A DNA stretch of 46,657 nucleotides from Candidatus Methylomirabilis sp. (GTDB taxonomy: Bacteria > DYJV01), in the NCBI GenBank assembly GCA_020722945.1, contig DYJV01000011.1:1-46657 (forward strand). The letters are read 5' to 3'. Within the stretch, counting starts at the first letter, position 1. Each line of letters opens with the position of its first letter. Shown one piece after another: positions 8,925 through 18,406 of this stretch. The notes below the pieces were generated by a model. The model searched no databases. It was not told the DNA's origin and worked only from the letters and a program-made list of their open reading frames with translations. Both the position numbers and the translations under genes were made by a program.

Positions 8925-9680
8925 ATAAAAAAAGGTATTAAATTATTTTTATTAGTTTTACTATCCTCTTTATATCTAAGTTTTAATCTTTATGGAGATT
9001 CTCTGACTGAAGATGAGAAAGCCTTCCTAAAGCAGAAATCAACCATTACTTTTGTTAGTCAGACTGAATATCCACCATTTGAATTTGTTGACAGTAGTAA
9101 CAAGCATACAGGTATGTCTGTAGAGCTTGCAAAGTGGATAGCAAATGAATTTGGCTTTAAAGCAAACTTCGTCAATACCTCATTTTATAAAGCCCAAGAA
9201 ATGATACTTGAAGGTAAAGCAGACGTTATCACTGTTTTTTTCTATAGTGAAGAGAGAGATAAGAAATTTGATTTCACTAAAACAGTTTTTAATATCCCTG
9301 CTTCAATTTTTGTAAGTTCATCAAATTCCAATATCAAAGAGATAAAAGATCTAAATGACAAAAATATAGCCATTCAGAAAGGGGATTATGCAATCAGCTT
9401 TTTAGAAAAGAGTGGAGTAAAATTTAAATTGACACCAACAGATAGTTTTATCAATGCAGCAGATGAATTGATAAAAGGGAAAGTTGATGCTCTTGTGGGT
9501 GATGAGCAGGTAGTTCTCTACTATCTTGAAAGAAACAATTTATCTTCAAAGGTTAAGATAGCAGGTAAACCTCTATATATAGGTCTATCTTCAATGGCAG
9601 TCAAGGAAGGTAACAAAACCATTATTTCAATACTAAACAAAGGTATCGAACTTGCCAAACAAAAGGGTATCTTAAAATAA
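8925..9680 (+). CDS. Periplasmic solute-binding protein, family 3, with AUA start
   Basis: Read from ATA 8925 the product is 251 residues: a clear signal peptide (KKGIKLFLLVLLSSLYLSFN, cleavage likely after LYG at about 23) and then a complete SBP_bac_3 domain. That domain has TITFVSQTEYPPFEFVD at its start, the GMSVELAKWIANEFGF segment, and ADVITVFFYSEERDKKFDFT. The next standard start (ATG 9114) would remove the signal and the first ligand-binding strand. The ligand is probably an amino acid or similar small polar molecule. No permease or ATPase gene is adjacent, so it is an orphan. Alternatives are a mutated, poorly expressed start or a sequencing error. Confidence 0.75.
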   Translation: MKKGIKLFLLVLLSSLYLSFNLYGDSLTEDEKAFLKQKSTITFVSQTEYPPFEFVDSSNKHTGMSVELAKWIANEFGFKANFVNTSFYKAQEMILEGKADVITVFFYSEERDKKFDFTKTVFNIPASIFVSSSNSNIKEIKDLNDKNIAIQKGDYAISFLEKSGVKFKLTPTDSFINAADELIKGKVDALVGDEQVVLYYLERNNLSSKVKIAGKPLYIGLSSMAVKEGNKTIISILNKGIELAKQKGILK

Positions 9681-9868
9681 TTCTGAAAATCTAAATTATC
9701 TAAAAAATAAGAACATATTTACAACTTTTTATACCACCCTATAATTTTTTAAAACCTTAAAATGTCTAAAAATCAAATCTATGAATAGAGTTTCTTCTTT
9801 GAGTAGATATACTTTGAATAGACTCTTTATTTTTATAAAAAATTTTTAGTTGAATAAGAGTTTATGAT

Positions 9869-10723
9869 GTGTTAATATTCTCGATTATGAAAATTTCTGT
9901 AATTGTTGCTGTTTACAACAGATACAAACATTTAGCCTGCTGCCTAAATAGTTTATCTCATCAAACTTTCAAAGATTTTGAGGTAATTGTTGCAGATGAC
10001 GGTAGTAGCGGAGAAAATTTAGAGAAAATAAAAGATATAATCTCAGATTACTCAAGAATATTACCAATACAGCATATATGGCACGAGGATAAAGGTTTCC
10101 AAAAAACTCTTATACTTAACAAAGCTGTCAAAAAAAGTATTGGAGAGTTACTTATATTTCTCGATTGCGATGTCATATTCAACTCTGAATTTATCAGTAG
10201 ATATTACAACTTTTACATCAAATACAGACAACACTACAACAAACTTCTACTTACAGGTGATGTAATTTTTTTAAAAGAGGATATCAGCACCAAGATTTTA
10301 GAAAATAGTAAAATAAATATTGATGATGCAATAAATATGATAAAAAATAGCTTTACTTTGGAAGAAATTTTATACAGAGAATCTCGCTACATAAAATACC
10401 GATTATACAAACTTTTTAGAAACAGATATCCAAAAGGTTGGGGAGCTAATATGGCTGTTTCAAGGGAAGCCTTCTTGTCAGTCAATGGATTTAACAACGA
10501 TTTTACTGGTAGAGGTGAAGACACCGATTTTATGAAAAGAGTTGTATTAAAAGGGAGTAAAAGGATAGGGGTAAATACCAGCAATATATCTTATCATCTC
10601 TACCACAAAATGGTTATAGAACCTTCCGAAATCAGAAAAAAAACGAGAGAAAAACTTAGATGGGATTATTTTAAAGAGAACCCTGATATTATATTTACCC
10701 CAAACGGATTTGACAATCTATGA
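9869..10723 (+). CDS. Glycosyltransferase family 2
   Basis: This GT-A enzyme probably adds a sugar to an envelope glycan. It shows the N-terminal ISVIVAVYNRYKHL strand, ADDGSSG, FLDCDVIF (the DXD-like metal site) and, near the C-terminus, GWGANMAVSREAF and GRGEDTDFMKR, typical of the GT2/galactosyltransferase C-terminal fold. The start is uncertain. GTG at 9869 has a weak AAGAG upstream; ATG at 9887 gives the more conventional MKISVIVAVYN beginning but has no clear ribosome site. It precedes gltX on the same strand by about 50 bases. No other glycan genes are nearby. Confidence 0.82.
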   Translation: MLIFSIMKISVIVAVYNRYKHLACCLNSLSHQTFKDFEVIVADDGSSGENLEKIKDIISDYSRILPIQHIWHEDKGFQKTLILNKAVKKSIGELLIFLDCDVIFNSEFISRYYNFYIKYRQHYNKLLLTGDVIFLKEDISTKILENSKINIDDAINMIKNSFTLEEILYRESRYIKYRLYKLFRNRYPKGWGANMAVSREAFLSVNGFNNDFTGRGEDTDFMKRVVLKGSKRIGVNTSNISYHLYHKMVIEPSEIRKKTREKLRWDYFKENPDIIFTPNGFDNL

Positions 10724-10771
10724 TACTTATTTCAAAAATATAAAACAATCTTTTACAACAGAAGTAAATTT

Positions 10772-12229
10772 ATGGAGGATAAATTGGAGAATTTCAGAGT
10801 AAGATTTGCACCAAGCCCTACAGGTAAATTGCATATAGGTAATGCAAGAACGGCTATGTTTAACTACCTCTTATCAAGAAAATATCATGGCAAATTTGTA
10901 TTAAGAATAGAGGATACTGATTTTGAACGCTCTACAAAAGAGTCAGAGATATCGATACTTCAAGATCTCAAATGGCTCGGTCTTGAGTGGGACGAAGGTC
11001 CTGATACAGAAGGACCTTACAAACCTTACAGACAATCTGACCGCTTTGATATTTACAACAAATTTACACAGCAGTTAATTTCTCAAGGTGATGCCTACAA
11101 ATGTTTCTGCTCTGCAGAAGATATAGAAGTTATGAGACAAGAGTGCATAAAAGAGAACAAACAGCCACGTTACAATGGTAAATGTAGGAATTTATCAAAA
11201 GAGGAGATCGAAGCAAAGGAGAAAAGTGGCCTCAAACCTTCTATAAGATTCAAGGTAGAGGAGGGTGTAAATATCGTAGTTAATGACCTACTTAGGGGCA
11301 AAATTGAATTTAACTCTTCAAACATTGGGGGGGATTTTATAATCGTAAGATCTGACAATGTCCCTGTTTACAACTACATAGTTGTTATTGATGATGACCT
11401 TATGAAGATAACTCATGTTTTAAGAGGAGAGGATCACCTTTCAAATACTCCAAAACAGATTTTAATAGCAAAAAAACTTTCACTGAATATTCCCCAATAT
11501 GCACATCATGCACTTATTTTGGGACCAGATAGAGCAAAACTTAGCAAAAGACATGGGATTACCTCTGTTGCAAATTATAGAGATGAAGGTTATCTCTCTG
11601 AGGCACTATTTAATTATCTATCACTTTTGGGGTGGTCATCAGAAACAGGTGAGGAAATATTTACAAAGGATGAGCTTATATCCCAGATCGATATCTCAAG
11701 AATCGGCAAGAGTGCTGCTGTTTTTGATTTTAAAAAATTAAGATGGATAAATGGAATTTATATAAGAAATTACGATTTAGATAAACTTCTAACTCTCATA
11801 AAACCTTTTCTGAATAAAGATTACGATATAAGCAACCTATCTGATGTTTGGCTAAAAGATGTATTAGAGGCAATCAGGGGCAATCTTGAAGTTTTAAGCG
11901 ATATAAAAGAGTGGTTTCCAATTTTTTATAACGAGACAATAAATTACGATGATGACTGCAAAGATATTATAAAACAAGATATAAATCAAACTTTAATCAA
12001 CTCTCTACTAAGTAACATAGAGAAAGTGGACACACTAAATCATGACTCTTACAACATTATCATGAAAGCCGTAATGGAAGAGACTCAACTCAAAGGTAAA
12101 AAATTATTTATGCCCGTTAGAGTCTTAATAACCGGTAAAACAAAGGGTGTAGATCTTGACAAAACTATGGAGCTAATAGGTAAAAAACGTTTGATAGCAA
12201 GAATCAAATCTTTTAGGGTAAATGGATAA
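10772..12229 (+). CDS. gltX: Glutamyl-tRNA synthetase
   Basis: This class I synthetase charges tRNA-Glu (and tRNA-Gln if the organism uses transamidation). The HIGH-type motif is in APSPTGKLHIGNART (about 13-27) and the KMSKS-type motif is AKLSKRHG (about 254). A CFC...YNGKC zinc-type element lies near 114-142. The ATG at 10772 gives 485 residues. A GGAGG at 10774-10778, inside that reading, sits five bases before TTG 10784, so the true start may be TTG 10784 (481 residues, beginning MENFRVRFAPSPTG). The 3' end overlaps rsmG by 8 bases. Confidence 0.95.
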   Translation: MEDKLENFRVRFAPSPTGKLHIGNARTAMFNYLLSRKYHGKFVLRIEDTDFERSTKESEISILQDLKWLGLEWDEGPDTEGPYKPYRQSDRFDIYNKFTQQLISQGDAYKCFCSAEDIEVMRQECIKENKQPRYNGKCRNLSKEEIEAKEKSGLKPSIRFKVEEGVNIVVNDLLRGKIEFNSSNIGGDFIIVRSDNVPVYNYIVVIDDDLMKITHVLRGEDHLSNTPKQILIAKKLSLNIPQYAHHALILGPDRAKLSKRHGITSVANYRDEGYLSEALFNYLSLLGWSSETGEEIFTKDELISQIDISRIGKSAAVFDFKKLRWINGIYIRNYDLDKLLTLIKPFLNKDYDISNLSDVWLKDVLEAIRGNLEVLSDIKEWFPIFYNETINYDDDCKDIIKQDINQTLINSLLSNIEKVDTLNHDSYNIIMKAVMEETQLKGKKLFMPVRVLITGKTKGVDLDKTMELIGKKRLIARIKSFRVNG

Positions 12230-12827
12230 TTTTAGTAACTTCAAACAACTTGTTATCCAAAATTTTACAAACAAAGATCTTCAACAGCAGATATTAAGTA
12301 AAAAAGAACTTTTTAAGAAATATTTAGATTTTATTATCAAATGGAAGCAACATATAAATATTACAGGATTTGATGAAAAAAAATTTATTTATAATGGAAT
12401 TATCGAACCTCTCCTTATATTAAATAAATTTACATCCTTCTCAGATTCGATTACAGATATTGGAAGCGGTGCAGGGATACCCTCTATATCTTTATCTATT
12501 TTTCACCCTGATATAAAAGTCTTCGCAGTAGAGATCAACAAAAAGAGATTATCTTTTCTAAACTATCTCAAATTTAATCTTGCTTTAGAAAATCTTACTG
12601 TGTCAGACTCCCCGCCAGAGTATTCCAAATTTGTAACATCAAGGGCTTTTATGAGTTTTGAAAAATTCATCATATTTTTGAAAGAGAGGGGTATAAATTA
12701 CGATTATATACTTTTCTATTTTAAAGATAAGGTAGCATACTCTGATGAATTAAAAGAGGTAACCTCTCTCTCTTACAACAGCTACTATCAGGTTATCTTT
12801 GAGAAGTCTCATCAAATTAGAAAATAG
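12222..12827 (+). CDS. rsmG: 16S rRNA (guanine-N7) methyltransferase
   Basis: This 201-residue RsmG/GidB enzyme methylates G527 of 16S rRNA. The SAM-binding motif ITDIGSGAGIPSISLSIF (about 78-95) is followed by VFAVEINKKRLSFLNYL. Its start overlaps the gltX stop, suggesting coupled translation. Its 3' end overlaps the convergent DUF116 gene by 16 bases, so there is no room for a terminator between them. It is not next to mnmG or parAB, where this gene often sits. Confidence 0.9.
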   Translation: MDNFSNFKQLVIQNFTNKDLQQQILSKKELFKKYLDFIIKWKQHINITGFDEKKFIYNGIIEPLLILNKFTSFSDSITDIGSGAGIPSISLSIFHPDIKVFAVEINKKRLSFLNYLKFNLALENLTVSDSPPEYSKFVTSRAFMSFEKFIIFLKERGINYDYILFYFKDKVAYSDELKEVTSLSYNSYYQVIFEKSHQIRK

Positions 12828-13570
12828 TTTATCGAATTTTCAAGTTTATCAAGAGAAATATCTGTATTAAAACATGGTCCAAAAGGTCTATTATTGATAA
12901 TACCATACACAGGTAGTGGATATGCATCTTGTATCCCGCTTGCCAAATCCCTCTCACAAGCTACTGCAATAACAAACAGCGGTCTTGACTCTTTAAGTAT
13001 CCTTCTTGCCATAGTCCCACCAGTTGCAATATGAGCTTTGATTTTGTATTTTGAAGATATTTCAAGGATATTTTTTATTTTACATTTGCCACACATTTTA
13101 CAATTTTCTATTCTGTTGGTTATCTTGTATGGGCATTCAGAGTTTTGCAAACAGTGTGGCAGCAGTATCAAAACCTGATCATTTGTGAATTTACCCTTAT
13201 AGTCTCTGAGTAATGAATTATTTATCTGGATAAAGGAGTTTCTGATTTTATCAGGCTCAATTTTAAAAAGATTCCCCATTAAAATTACAAGTGGATAAAG
13301 AATTTTTATTGCAATAGGTCTTACTTTTTTAAAAAAGATGATCTCCTTACCATAAATAATTGAAATTACGAGAAGAATTATTAGTAGTGTAAGGATTGCT
13401 GGGATCCCAATCAATATAGAGAAAAAGATATACTCTACCCAAACAGGAAGGTTTTTAAAACCTATGTATGGAACAAGATACAAAATACCAAAAACCAGAT
13501 AAACAAATATTACAATTGTGCCAAAGAGAAAAAATATTAATCTTTTCTTAGGGGTTTCATTCTCCAACAA
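12812..13570 (-). CDS. DUF116 membrane protein with cysteine cluster
   Basis: This 252-residue protein of unknown function has two N-terminal membrane helices (about 12-35 and 45-72), then a soluble domain matching DUF116. The domain has LPHCLQNSECPY and ENCKMCGKCKI (about 135-166), which could bind metal or an iron-sulfur cluster, then a Rossmann-like AHIATGGTMARR and VIAVACERDLASGI. It starts 2 bases after fmt on the same strand. I recall fmt and DUF116 being neighbours in other lineages, for example deltaproteobacteria. The function is not known to me. Confidence 0.8.
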   Translation of the reverse strand: MLENETPKKRLIFFLFGTIVIFVYLVFGILYLVPYIGFKNLPVWVEYIFFSILIGIPAILTLLIILLVISIIYGKEIIFFKKVRPIAIKILYPLVILMGNLFKIEPDKIRNSFIQINNSLLRDYKGKFTNDQVLILLPHCLQNSECPYKITNRIENCKMCGKCKIKNILEISSKYKIKAHIATGGTMARRILKESRPLFVIAVACERDLASGIQDAYPLPVYGIINNRPFGPCFNTDISLDKLENSINYFLI

Positions 13571-13572
13571 TT

Positions 13573-14499
13573 TTATAATTTATCTCCTGTATCAAATTTG
13601 TTCCCATTCATAAAAGCCTTTGAATCTACTTTACTCTTCCCCTCTATCTGTAATTCAAGAATTTTAAGAACAACACCATCACCAGCAACTATACCAAATG
13701 ACTCTTTTGATAATTTTATCATACTCCCAAATTGTATATTTGAAAACTCTTGGGTCACTTCTGCTTTATATATTTTTAACAACTTCCCTCTAAAATAAGT
13801 ATAAGCAATAGGCCATCCAGATAAAGCTTTTACTTTGTTGGCAATATTGTGAGCAGTATCTTCCCAATCAATTTTACCATCACTTTTATCAAACAATCTA
13901 CAATATGTGGCATCTGATTCATTTTGGTCAATCTTTCTAATATTATCAGGGAACTTTGCAACACTCTCAGCAAGCAACTCCCCTCCAATAAAAGATAATC
14001 TACTGTGCAAAGTAACATAATCATCAAAAGGGGATATATCAACCTCTTTTTGAGAAATTATAGGACCAGCATCCATTCTTTTATTTATCTCAATTACAGT
14101 AACACCTGTTTTTTTATCATCATTTAATAGAGCACTCTGTATTGGAGATGGCCCTCTATATTTTGGAAGAAGAGATGGATGAAGGTTAATCATATGAAAT
14201 TTTGGCAGAGAAAATATATTTTCATTTATAATCTGAGCATACGACACAACTATACCTAAATCTATCTCTCTACTTTTAATAAGATTTTCAACATCTTTGG
14301 AGTTTATATCGTGAGGTTGAAAAATTGGAAGGTTACTCTCTAATGCAAAAATTTTGACAGGTGATAAAATCTTTTTGAGTCCCCTGCCACCAAATTTATC
14401 AGGCTGAGTAATGACTGAAACAATATTGAAACCCTTTTTTAGTAATACATCTAAAGGTGAAACTGCAAATTCAGAAGTTCCTATAAAAAGTATATTCAT
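13573..14499 (-). CDS. fmt: Methionyl-tRNA formyltransferase
   Basis: This 308-residue enzyme formylates initiator Met-tRNA. The formyl-transfer site shows the expected N, H and D: INLHPSLLPKYRGPSPIQ (about 107-124) and RMDAGPII (about 143-150). The N-terminal MNILFIGTSEFAVSPL and KFGGRGLK segments match the family. The smaller C-terminal OB-like domain begins around 205. It lies in the run gyrA-gpsA-hisI-fmt-DUF116. Its functional partner def is 5 kb further along the same strand. Confidence 0.94.
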   Translation of the reverse strand: MNILFIGTSEFAVSPLDVLLKKGFNIVSVITQPDKFGGRGLKKILSPVKIFALESNLPIFQPHDINSKDVENLIKSREIDLGIVVSYAQIINENIFSLPKFHMINLHPSLLPKYRGPSPIQSALLNDDKKTGVTVIEINKRMDAGPIISQKEVDISPFDDYVTLHSRLSFIGGELLAESVAKFPDNIRKIDQNESDATYCRLFDKSDGKIDWEDTAHNIANKVKALSGWPIAYTYFRGKLLKIYKAEVTQEFSNIQFGSMIKLSKESFGIVAGDGVVLKILELQIEGKSKVDSKAFMNGNKFDTGDKL

Positions 14500-14510
14500 A
14501 GAGATAAAAG

Positions 14511-14894
14511 TTACTTCTTGTAAACTTTTTCAGGATCAAAAACTTTACTATCTTTGATTATAACTTCACTACCATCTGGATTGACTTTGGTATAAAAGCA
14601 TGAATTATAACCTGTATGACAAGCAGCACCACCAATTTGGTTGACCTTCAAAACAAGAGCATCTCTATCACAGTCTATAAGTATCTCCTTTACTTCTTGA
14701 AAATTACCAGATTCTTCACCTTTTCTCCATAATTTTTTTCTACTTCTGCTGTAATAACATACTCGCCCTGTTTTCAGAGTTTCTTGATATGCTTCATAAT
14801 TCATATAAGCAACCATAAGAATTTCACCAGTTTTCCAATCTTGTGCTACCGCAGTAATTAACCCACTATTTTTATCAAAATTCAAATCTAACAT
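14511..14894 (-). CDS. hisI: Phosphoribosyl-AMP cyclohydrolase
   Basis: This 127-residue HisI opens the adenine ring of PR-AMP in histidine synthesis. The signature run is intact: VAYMNYEAYQETLKTGRVCYYSRSR, then the metal-binding DCDRDALVLKV (about 80-90) and CHTGYNSCF (about 99-107). It is the cyclohydrolase alone, without the HisE pyrophosphohydrolase domain. Its start overlaps the end of gpsA by 7 bases. No other histidine gene is nearby. Confidence 0.94.
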   Translation of the reverse strand: MLDLNFDKNSGLITAVAQDWKTGEILMVAYMNYEAYQETLKTGRVCYYSRSRKKLWRKGEESGNFQEVKEILIDCDRDALVLKVNQIGGAACHTGYNSCFYTKVNPDGSEVIIKDSKVFDPEKVYKK

Positions 14895-15883
14895 TTTTCC
14901 TCCTTCAGTTCCCTGCTCATGAGGTCTCTTATTGCTTCAGAAACTGATTTCCCTTTATAGATTATATTGTATATTTCGTTGGAGATCGGCATCTCTACAT
15001 CGTGGAGCTCAGAAAGTTTATACACAGAGTAGCTTGTATCAACACCTTCAGCCGCCATTTTTAAATGGCAGAGTATATCTTGCAATAATTTACCTCTCCC
15101 AAGTTCCATCCCTACCTTTCTGTTCCTGCTTAAATCTCCTGTGCATGTCAATACAAGGTCACCTAATCCTGTCAAACCTGCAAAAGTTTGTGAATGTGCT
15201 CCAAGTTTTTTCCCAAGTCTTGCTATTTCTGCAAGCCCTCTGGTTATTAGGGAGGCTCTAGTGTTGTTCCCTAAACACATAGAATCAACTATCCCAGCAC
15301 CTATTGCAATAACATTTTTTATCGCCCCTCCGAGAAGGACACCCTTTACATCTGTCTCTGTATAAACTCTAAAATATTTGTTATTGAATAATTTTTGAGC
15401 AAGATGTGCAATTTGTTTATCAGTTGAAGCAACAGTAGTTGCAGTAGGTAATCTTTTTACTACTTCAAGAGCAAAACTTGGTCCAGACAAAAAAGCCAAC
15501 TTAAAATCTTTATTATGAAAAATATCAGCAAATATCTGATCTATCAAAAATAAACTTGTTTTCTCGATCCCTTTTGAGCTGTTTATTAATATTTTATCTT
15601 TAAAGAGAAGAGAAAATGGTGAATATACAGACCTTATATGCTGTGTTGGTATCGAATTGACGATAATATCTGATTTTGAAATAACTTTCTCAATATCAGT
15701 ATCAGCTTTAAGCTTATCATTTAAAATAAACCCTTTTAGGTATTTAAAATTTTCGTTGAGGCTGTTTATTGATTTAACTACATTTTCATCCCTGCCACAA
15801 ATAGTAACATCACAATTATTATCTGCAAGTATATTTGAAAGAGCTGTCCCCCAACTTCCTGCTCCTATAACTCCAACTTTCAA
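14888..15883 (-). CDS. gpsA: Glycerol-3-phosphate dehydrogenase [NAD(P)+]
   Basis: This 331-residue enzyme makes sn-glycerol-3-phosphate for phospholipids. The N-terminal nucleotide-binding loop is GAGSWGTALS (about 7-16). The catalytic lysine region is LGGAIKNVIAIGAGI (about 186-200). GLAEIARLGKKLGA and FAGLTGLGDLVLTC follow as in other GpsA proteins. The length is normal. It starts 27 bases after gyrA and overlaps hisI. Confidence 0.95.
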   Translation of the reverse strand: MKVGVIGAGSWGTALSNILADNNCDVTICGRDENVVKSINSLNENFKYLKGFILNDKLKADTDIEKVISKSDIIVNSIPTQHIRSVYSPFSLLFKDKILINSSKGIEKTSLFLIDQIFADIFHNKDFKLAFLSGPSFALEVVKRLPTATTVASTDKQIAHLAQKLFNNKYFRVYTETDVKGVLLGGAIKNVIAIGAGIVDSMCLGNNTRASLITRGLAEIARLGKKLGAHSQTFAGLTGLGDLVLTCTGDLSRNRKVGMELGRGKLLQDILCHLKMAAEGVDTSYSVYKLSELHDVEMPISNEIYNIIYKGKSVSEAIRDLMSRELKEEKC

Positions 15884-15910
15884 AATAATATCCTCAAAAA
15901 ATATTTATAT

Positions 15911-18406
15911 CTATTCAAAGATGCCTTTAGTTTGAACATCTTCTGTATCATCAATAGTATCATCATCTTCAACATCATCCTCTTTCACAGGTGTAACTGA
16001 AACAACTTTCTCTTTTGAATAATCTATCTGAACCAGCTTTACCCCTTGGGTCACTCTCGAATACTGACCAATATCAGATATAGCTATACGAATTATTTTA
16101 CTTGAATCTGTAACAATTATGATGTCATTATTATCACGAACCTGCAATGCATCAACTATAAAACCTGTCTTATCAGTAACCTTTGCAAGTAATTTACCTT
16201 TACCGCCTCTTCTCTGATCAGCATATTCATTAAGCTCTGTTTTCTTACCAAAACCATGTTCAGTAATTGTAAGAATTGGTTTATCTGAAATTATAACCTC
16301 CATTGTAACCAATCTATCATTTTTAGAAAGAGCTATACCTGTAACCCCTATAGAATTTCTACCGGTACTCCTTACCTGATTTTCCTTAAATCTTATTGCT
16401 TGCCCTTTATATGTGGCCAAAAGAAGATCATTAGAACCATTTGTCAATTTTGCACAGACTAATTGGTCATCCTCTTCAAGTTTTATAGCTATTATACCTG
16501 ACGCTCTTAAATTGGAGTAAGCTTTTAATGATGTTTTCTTTATCAAACCTTTCTCTGTTGCCATAACAACATAAAGTTCATCAGAAAAATCTTTTATAGG
16601 TAAAACAGATAAAACCCGCTCACCATAAGAGAGATTTACAAGGTTGATCATCGCCCTACCCTTAGTATTTAACCCTGAAGGCTGAGGAATTTCGAATACC
16701 TTTAGCCAATAGACTTTTCCTCTGTTTGTAAAGATAAGGAGATAATCTTTAGTTGAAGCGATAAAAATATCACTTACAACATCATTCTCCTTTGTTTTAG
16801 CACCAAGTTTACCTTTACCACCTCTTCTTTGTATCTTATATAATTTGATAGGAGTTCTCTTGATATAACCATCTTTTGTAATCGTAACAACCTGATCCTC
16901 ATCAGGTATGGTATCCTCGTCAGTTATCTCGTCATTCTCCTCTTCAATTACAGTTCTCCTCTTATCAGAGTAAATTTTCTTTATTTCATATAATTCAAGT
17001 TTTATTACTTCCATTAATTTATTTGTATTATTTAATATCTCTTTTAACTCTGATATTAATTTGATTATCTGATTATATTCATCAATTATCTTCTCTATCT
17101 CAAGACCTGTCAATCGTTGCAATCTCATATCAAGTATTGCCTGTGCCTGAATTGGAGTAAAATCAAACTTATCAATAAGAGCATTTTTAGCTTCTTTTGG
17201 ATCTTTAGAACTCCTAATTAATGAAATAACTTCATCAAGATTCTCTATTGCTTTTTTGAGACCTTCTAAAATATGTGCCCTCTCTTCAGCTTTTTTAAGC
17301 TCAAAAAGGGTTCTTTTGGTTACAACATCTTTTCTATGCTGAATAAAGTTGAGCAAAAGCTCTTTTAGGTTGAATATTTTAGGTTGATTATCAATTATTC
17401 CAAGGAGTATAATTCCAAAACTTGTCTTTAATGAGGTATGCTTGTAAAGAAAATTAAGTATAATCTGAGGCTGGACATCTCTTTTTACCTCAATTACAAT
17501 TCTCATCCCCTCTCTACTGCTTTCATCCCTTATATCTGTAATCCCTTCAATCTTCTTACTTTTTACAAGAATAGCTATATTCTCTATCAACTTTGCTTTA
17601 TTCACCTGATAAGGCAACTCTGTAATTATAATCGCAAGCTTTTTACCTTTTATCTCTTCAATATCTGTTTTCCCAAAGATAGTTATGCTTCCTCTACCTG
17701 TTTTATACGCTTCAAATATATTTTTGCTACCTTTAATTATCCCGTAAGTAGGAAAATCTGGACCTTTAATTATTTTAAAAAGATCAACAATTTCAAGATC
17801 ACTATTCTCTATAAGAGCAACAAGAGCATCTATTACCTCTCCAAGGTTATGAGGAGGGATATTGGTTGCCATACCAACTGCTATACCAGATGAACCATTG
17901 ACCAATAAATTAGGGATCTTTGTAGGTAAGACTTCTGGTTCAAAAAGTGAATTGTCATAGTTGGGAATGAGATTTACAGTATCTTTATCGATGTCGGTCA
18001 AAAAATCTGAAGATATTTTAGACATTCTGATCTCAGTATATCTCATTGCAGCGGGTGGATCTCCATCAATTGAACCAAAGTTACCCTGTCCATCAACAAG
18101 GGGATATCTCAATGAAAAATCTTGTGCCATCCTCACTATCGCATCATACACAGCAGAATCACCATGAGGGTGAAATTTACCTATTACCTCCCCTACAATT
18201 CTTGCAGATTTTTTGTATGGTTTGTTGTGGACATTGGCAAGCTCATTCATTGCAAATAGTATTCTTCTATGAACAGGTTTTAAGCCATCCCTTACATCAG
18301 GCAGTGCCCTACCTACAATTACACTCATAGCATACTCAAGATAAGATTTCTTTAGCTCATCTTCTATCGGAATCTGATGTATGTTAGTGGGAAACATCTC
18401 ATTCAT
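15911..18406 (-). CDS. gyrA: DNA gyrase subunit A
   Basis: This 831-residue subunit breaks and rejoins DNA in the supercoiling tetramer. The catalytic tyrosine is Y123 in [10 protein letters not shown]. The quinolone region [17 protein letters not shown] keeps S84 and D88, the residues usually found in sensitive strains. A GyrA box ([10 protein letters not shown], about 533) opens the C-terminal beta-pinwheel, which identifies GyrA rather than ParC. A near copy, [10 protein letters not shown], recurs later in the pinwheel (about 735). The protein ends in an acidic tail. Its ATG overlaps the cobD stop as ATGA. No gyrB is nearby. Confidence 0.96.
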   Translation of the reverse strand: MNEMFPTNIHQIPIEDELKKSYLEYAMSVIVGRALPDVRDGLKPVHRRILFAMNELANVHNKPYKKSARIVGEVIGKFHPHGDSAVYDAIVRMAQDFSLRYPLVDGQGNFGSIDGDPPAAMRYTEIRMSKISSDFLTDIDKDTVNLIPNYDNSLFEPEVLPTKIPNLLVNGSSGIAVGMATNIPPHNLGEVIDALVALIENSDLEIVDLFKIIKGPDFPTYGIIKGSKNIFEAYKTGRGSITIFGKTDIEEIKGKKLAIIITELPYQVNKAKLIENIAILVKSKKIEGITDIRDESSREGMRIVIEVKRDVQPQIILNFLYKHTSLKTSFGIILLGIIDNQPKIFNLKELLLNFIQHRKDVVTKRTLFELKKAEERAHILEGLKKAIENLDEVISLIRSSKDPKEAKNALIDKFDFTPIQAQAILDMRLQRLTGLEIEKIIDEYNQIIKLISELKEILNNTNKLMEVIKLELYEIKKIYSDKRRTVIEEENDEITDEDTIPDEDQVVTITKDGYIKRTPIKLYKIQRRGGKGKLGAKTKENDVVSDIFIASTKDYLLIFTNRGKVYWLKVFEIPQPSGLNTKGRAMINLVNLSYGERVLSVLPIKDFSDELYVVMATEKGLIKKTSLKAYSNLRASGIIAIKLEEDDQLVCAKLTNGSNDLLLATYKGQAIRFKENQVRSTGRNSIGVTGIALSKNDRLVTMEVIISDKPILTITEHGFGKKTELNEYADQRRGGKGKLLAKVTDKTGFIVDALQVRDNNDIIIVTDSSKIIRIAISDIGQYSRVTQGVKLVQIDYSKEKVVSVTPVKEDDVEDDDTIDDTEDVQTKGIFE

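Noticed and set aside
17438-17893. Plus-strand open frame of 151 codons
   Set aside because: It lies wholly inside gyrA on the opposite strand, and its composition (Tyr, Asn, Ile, Cys) looks like a shadow frame.
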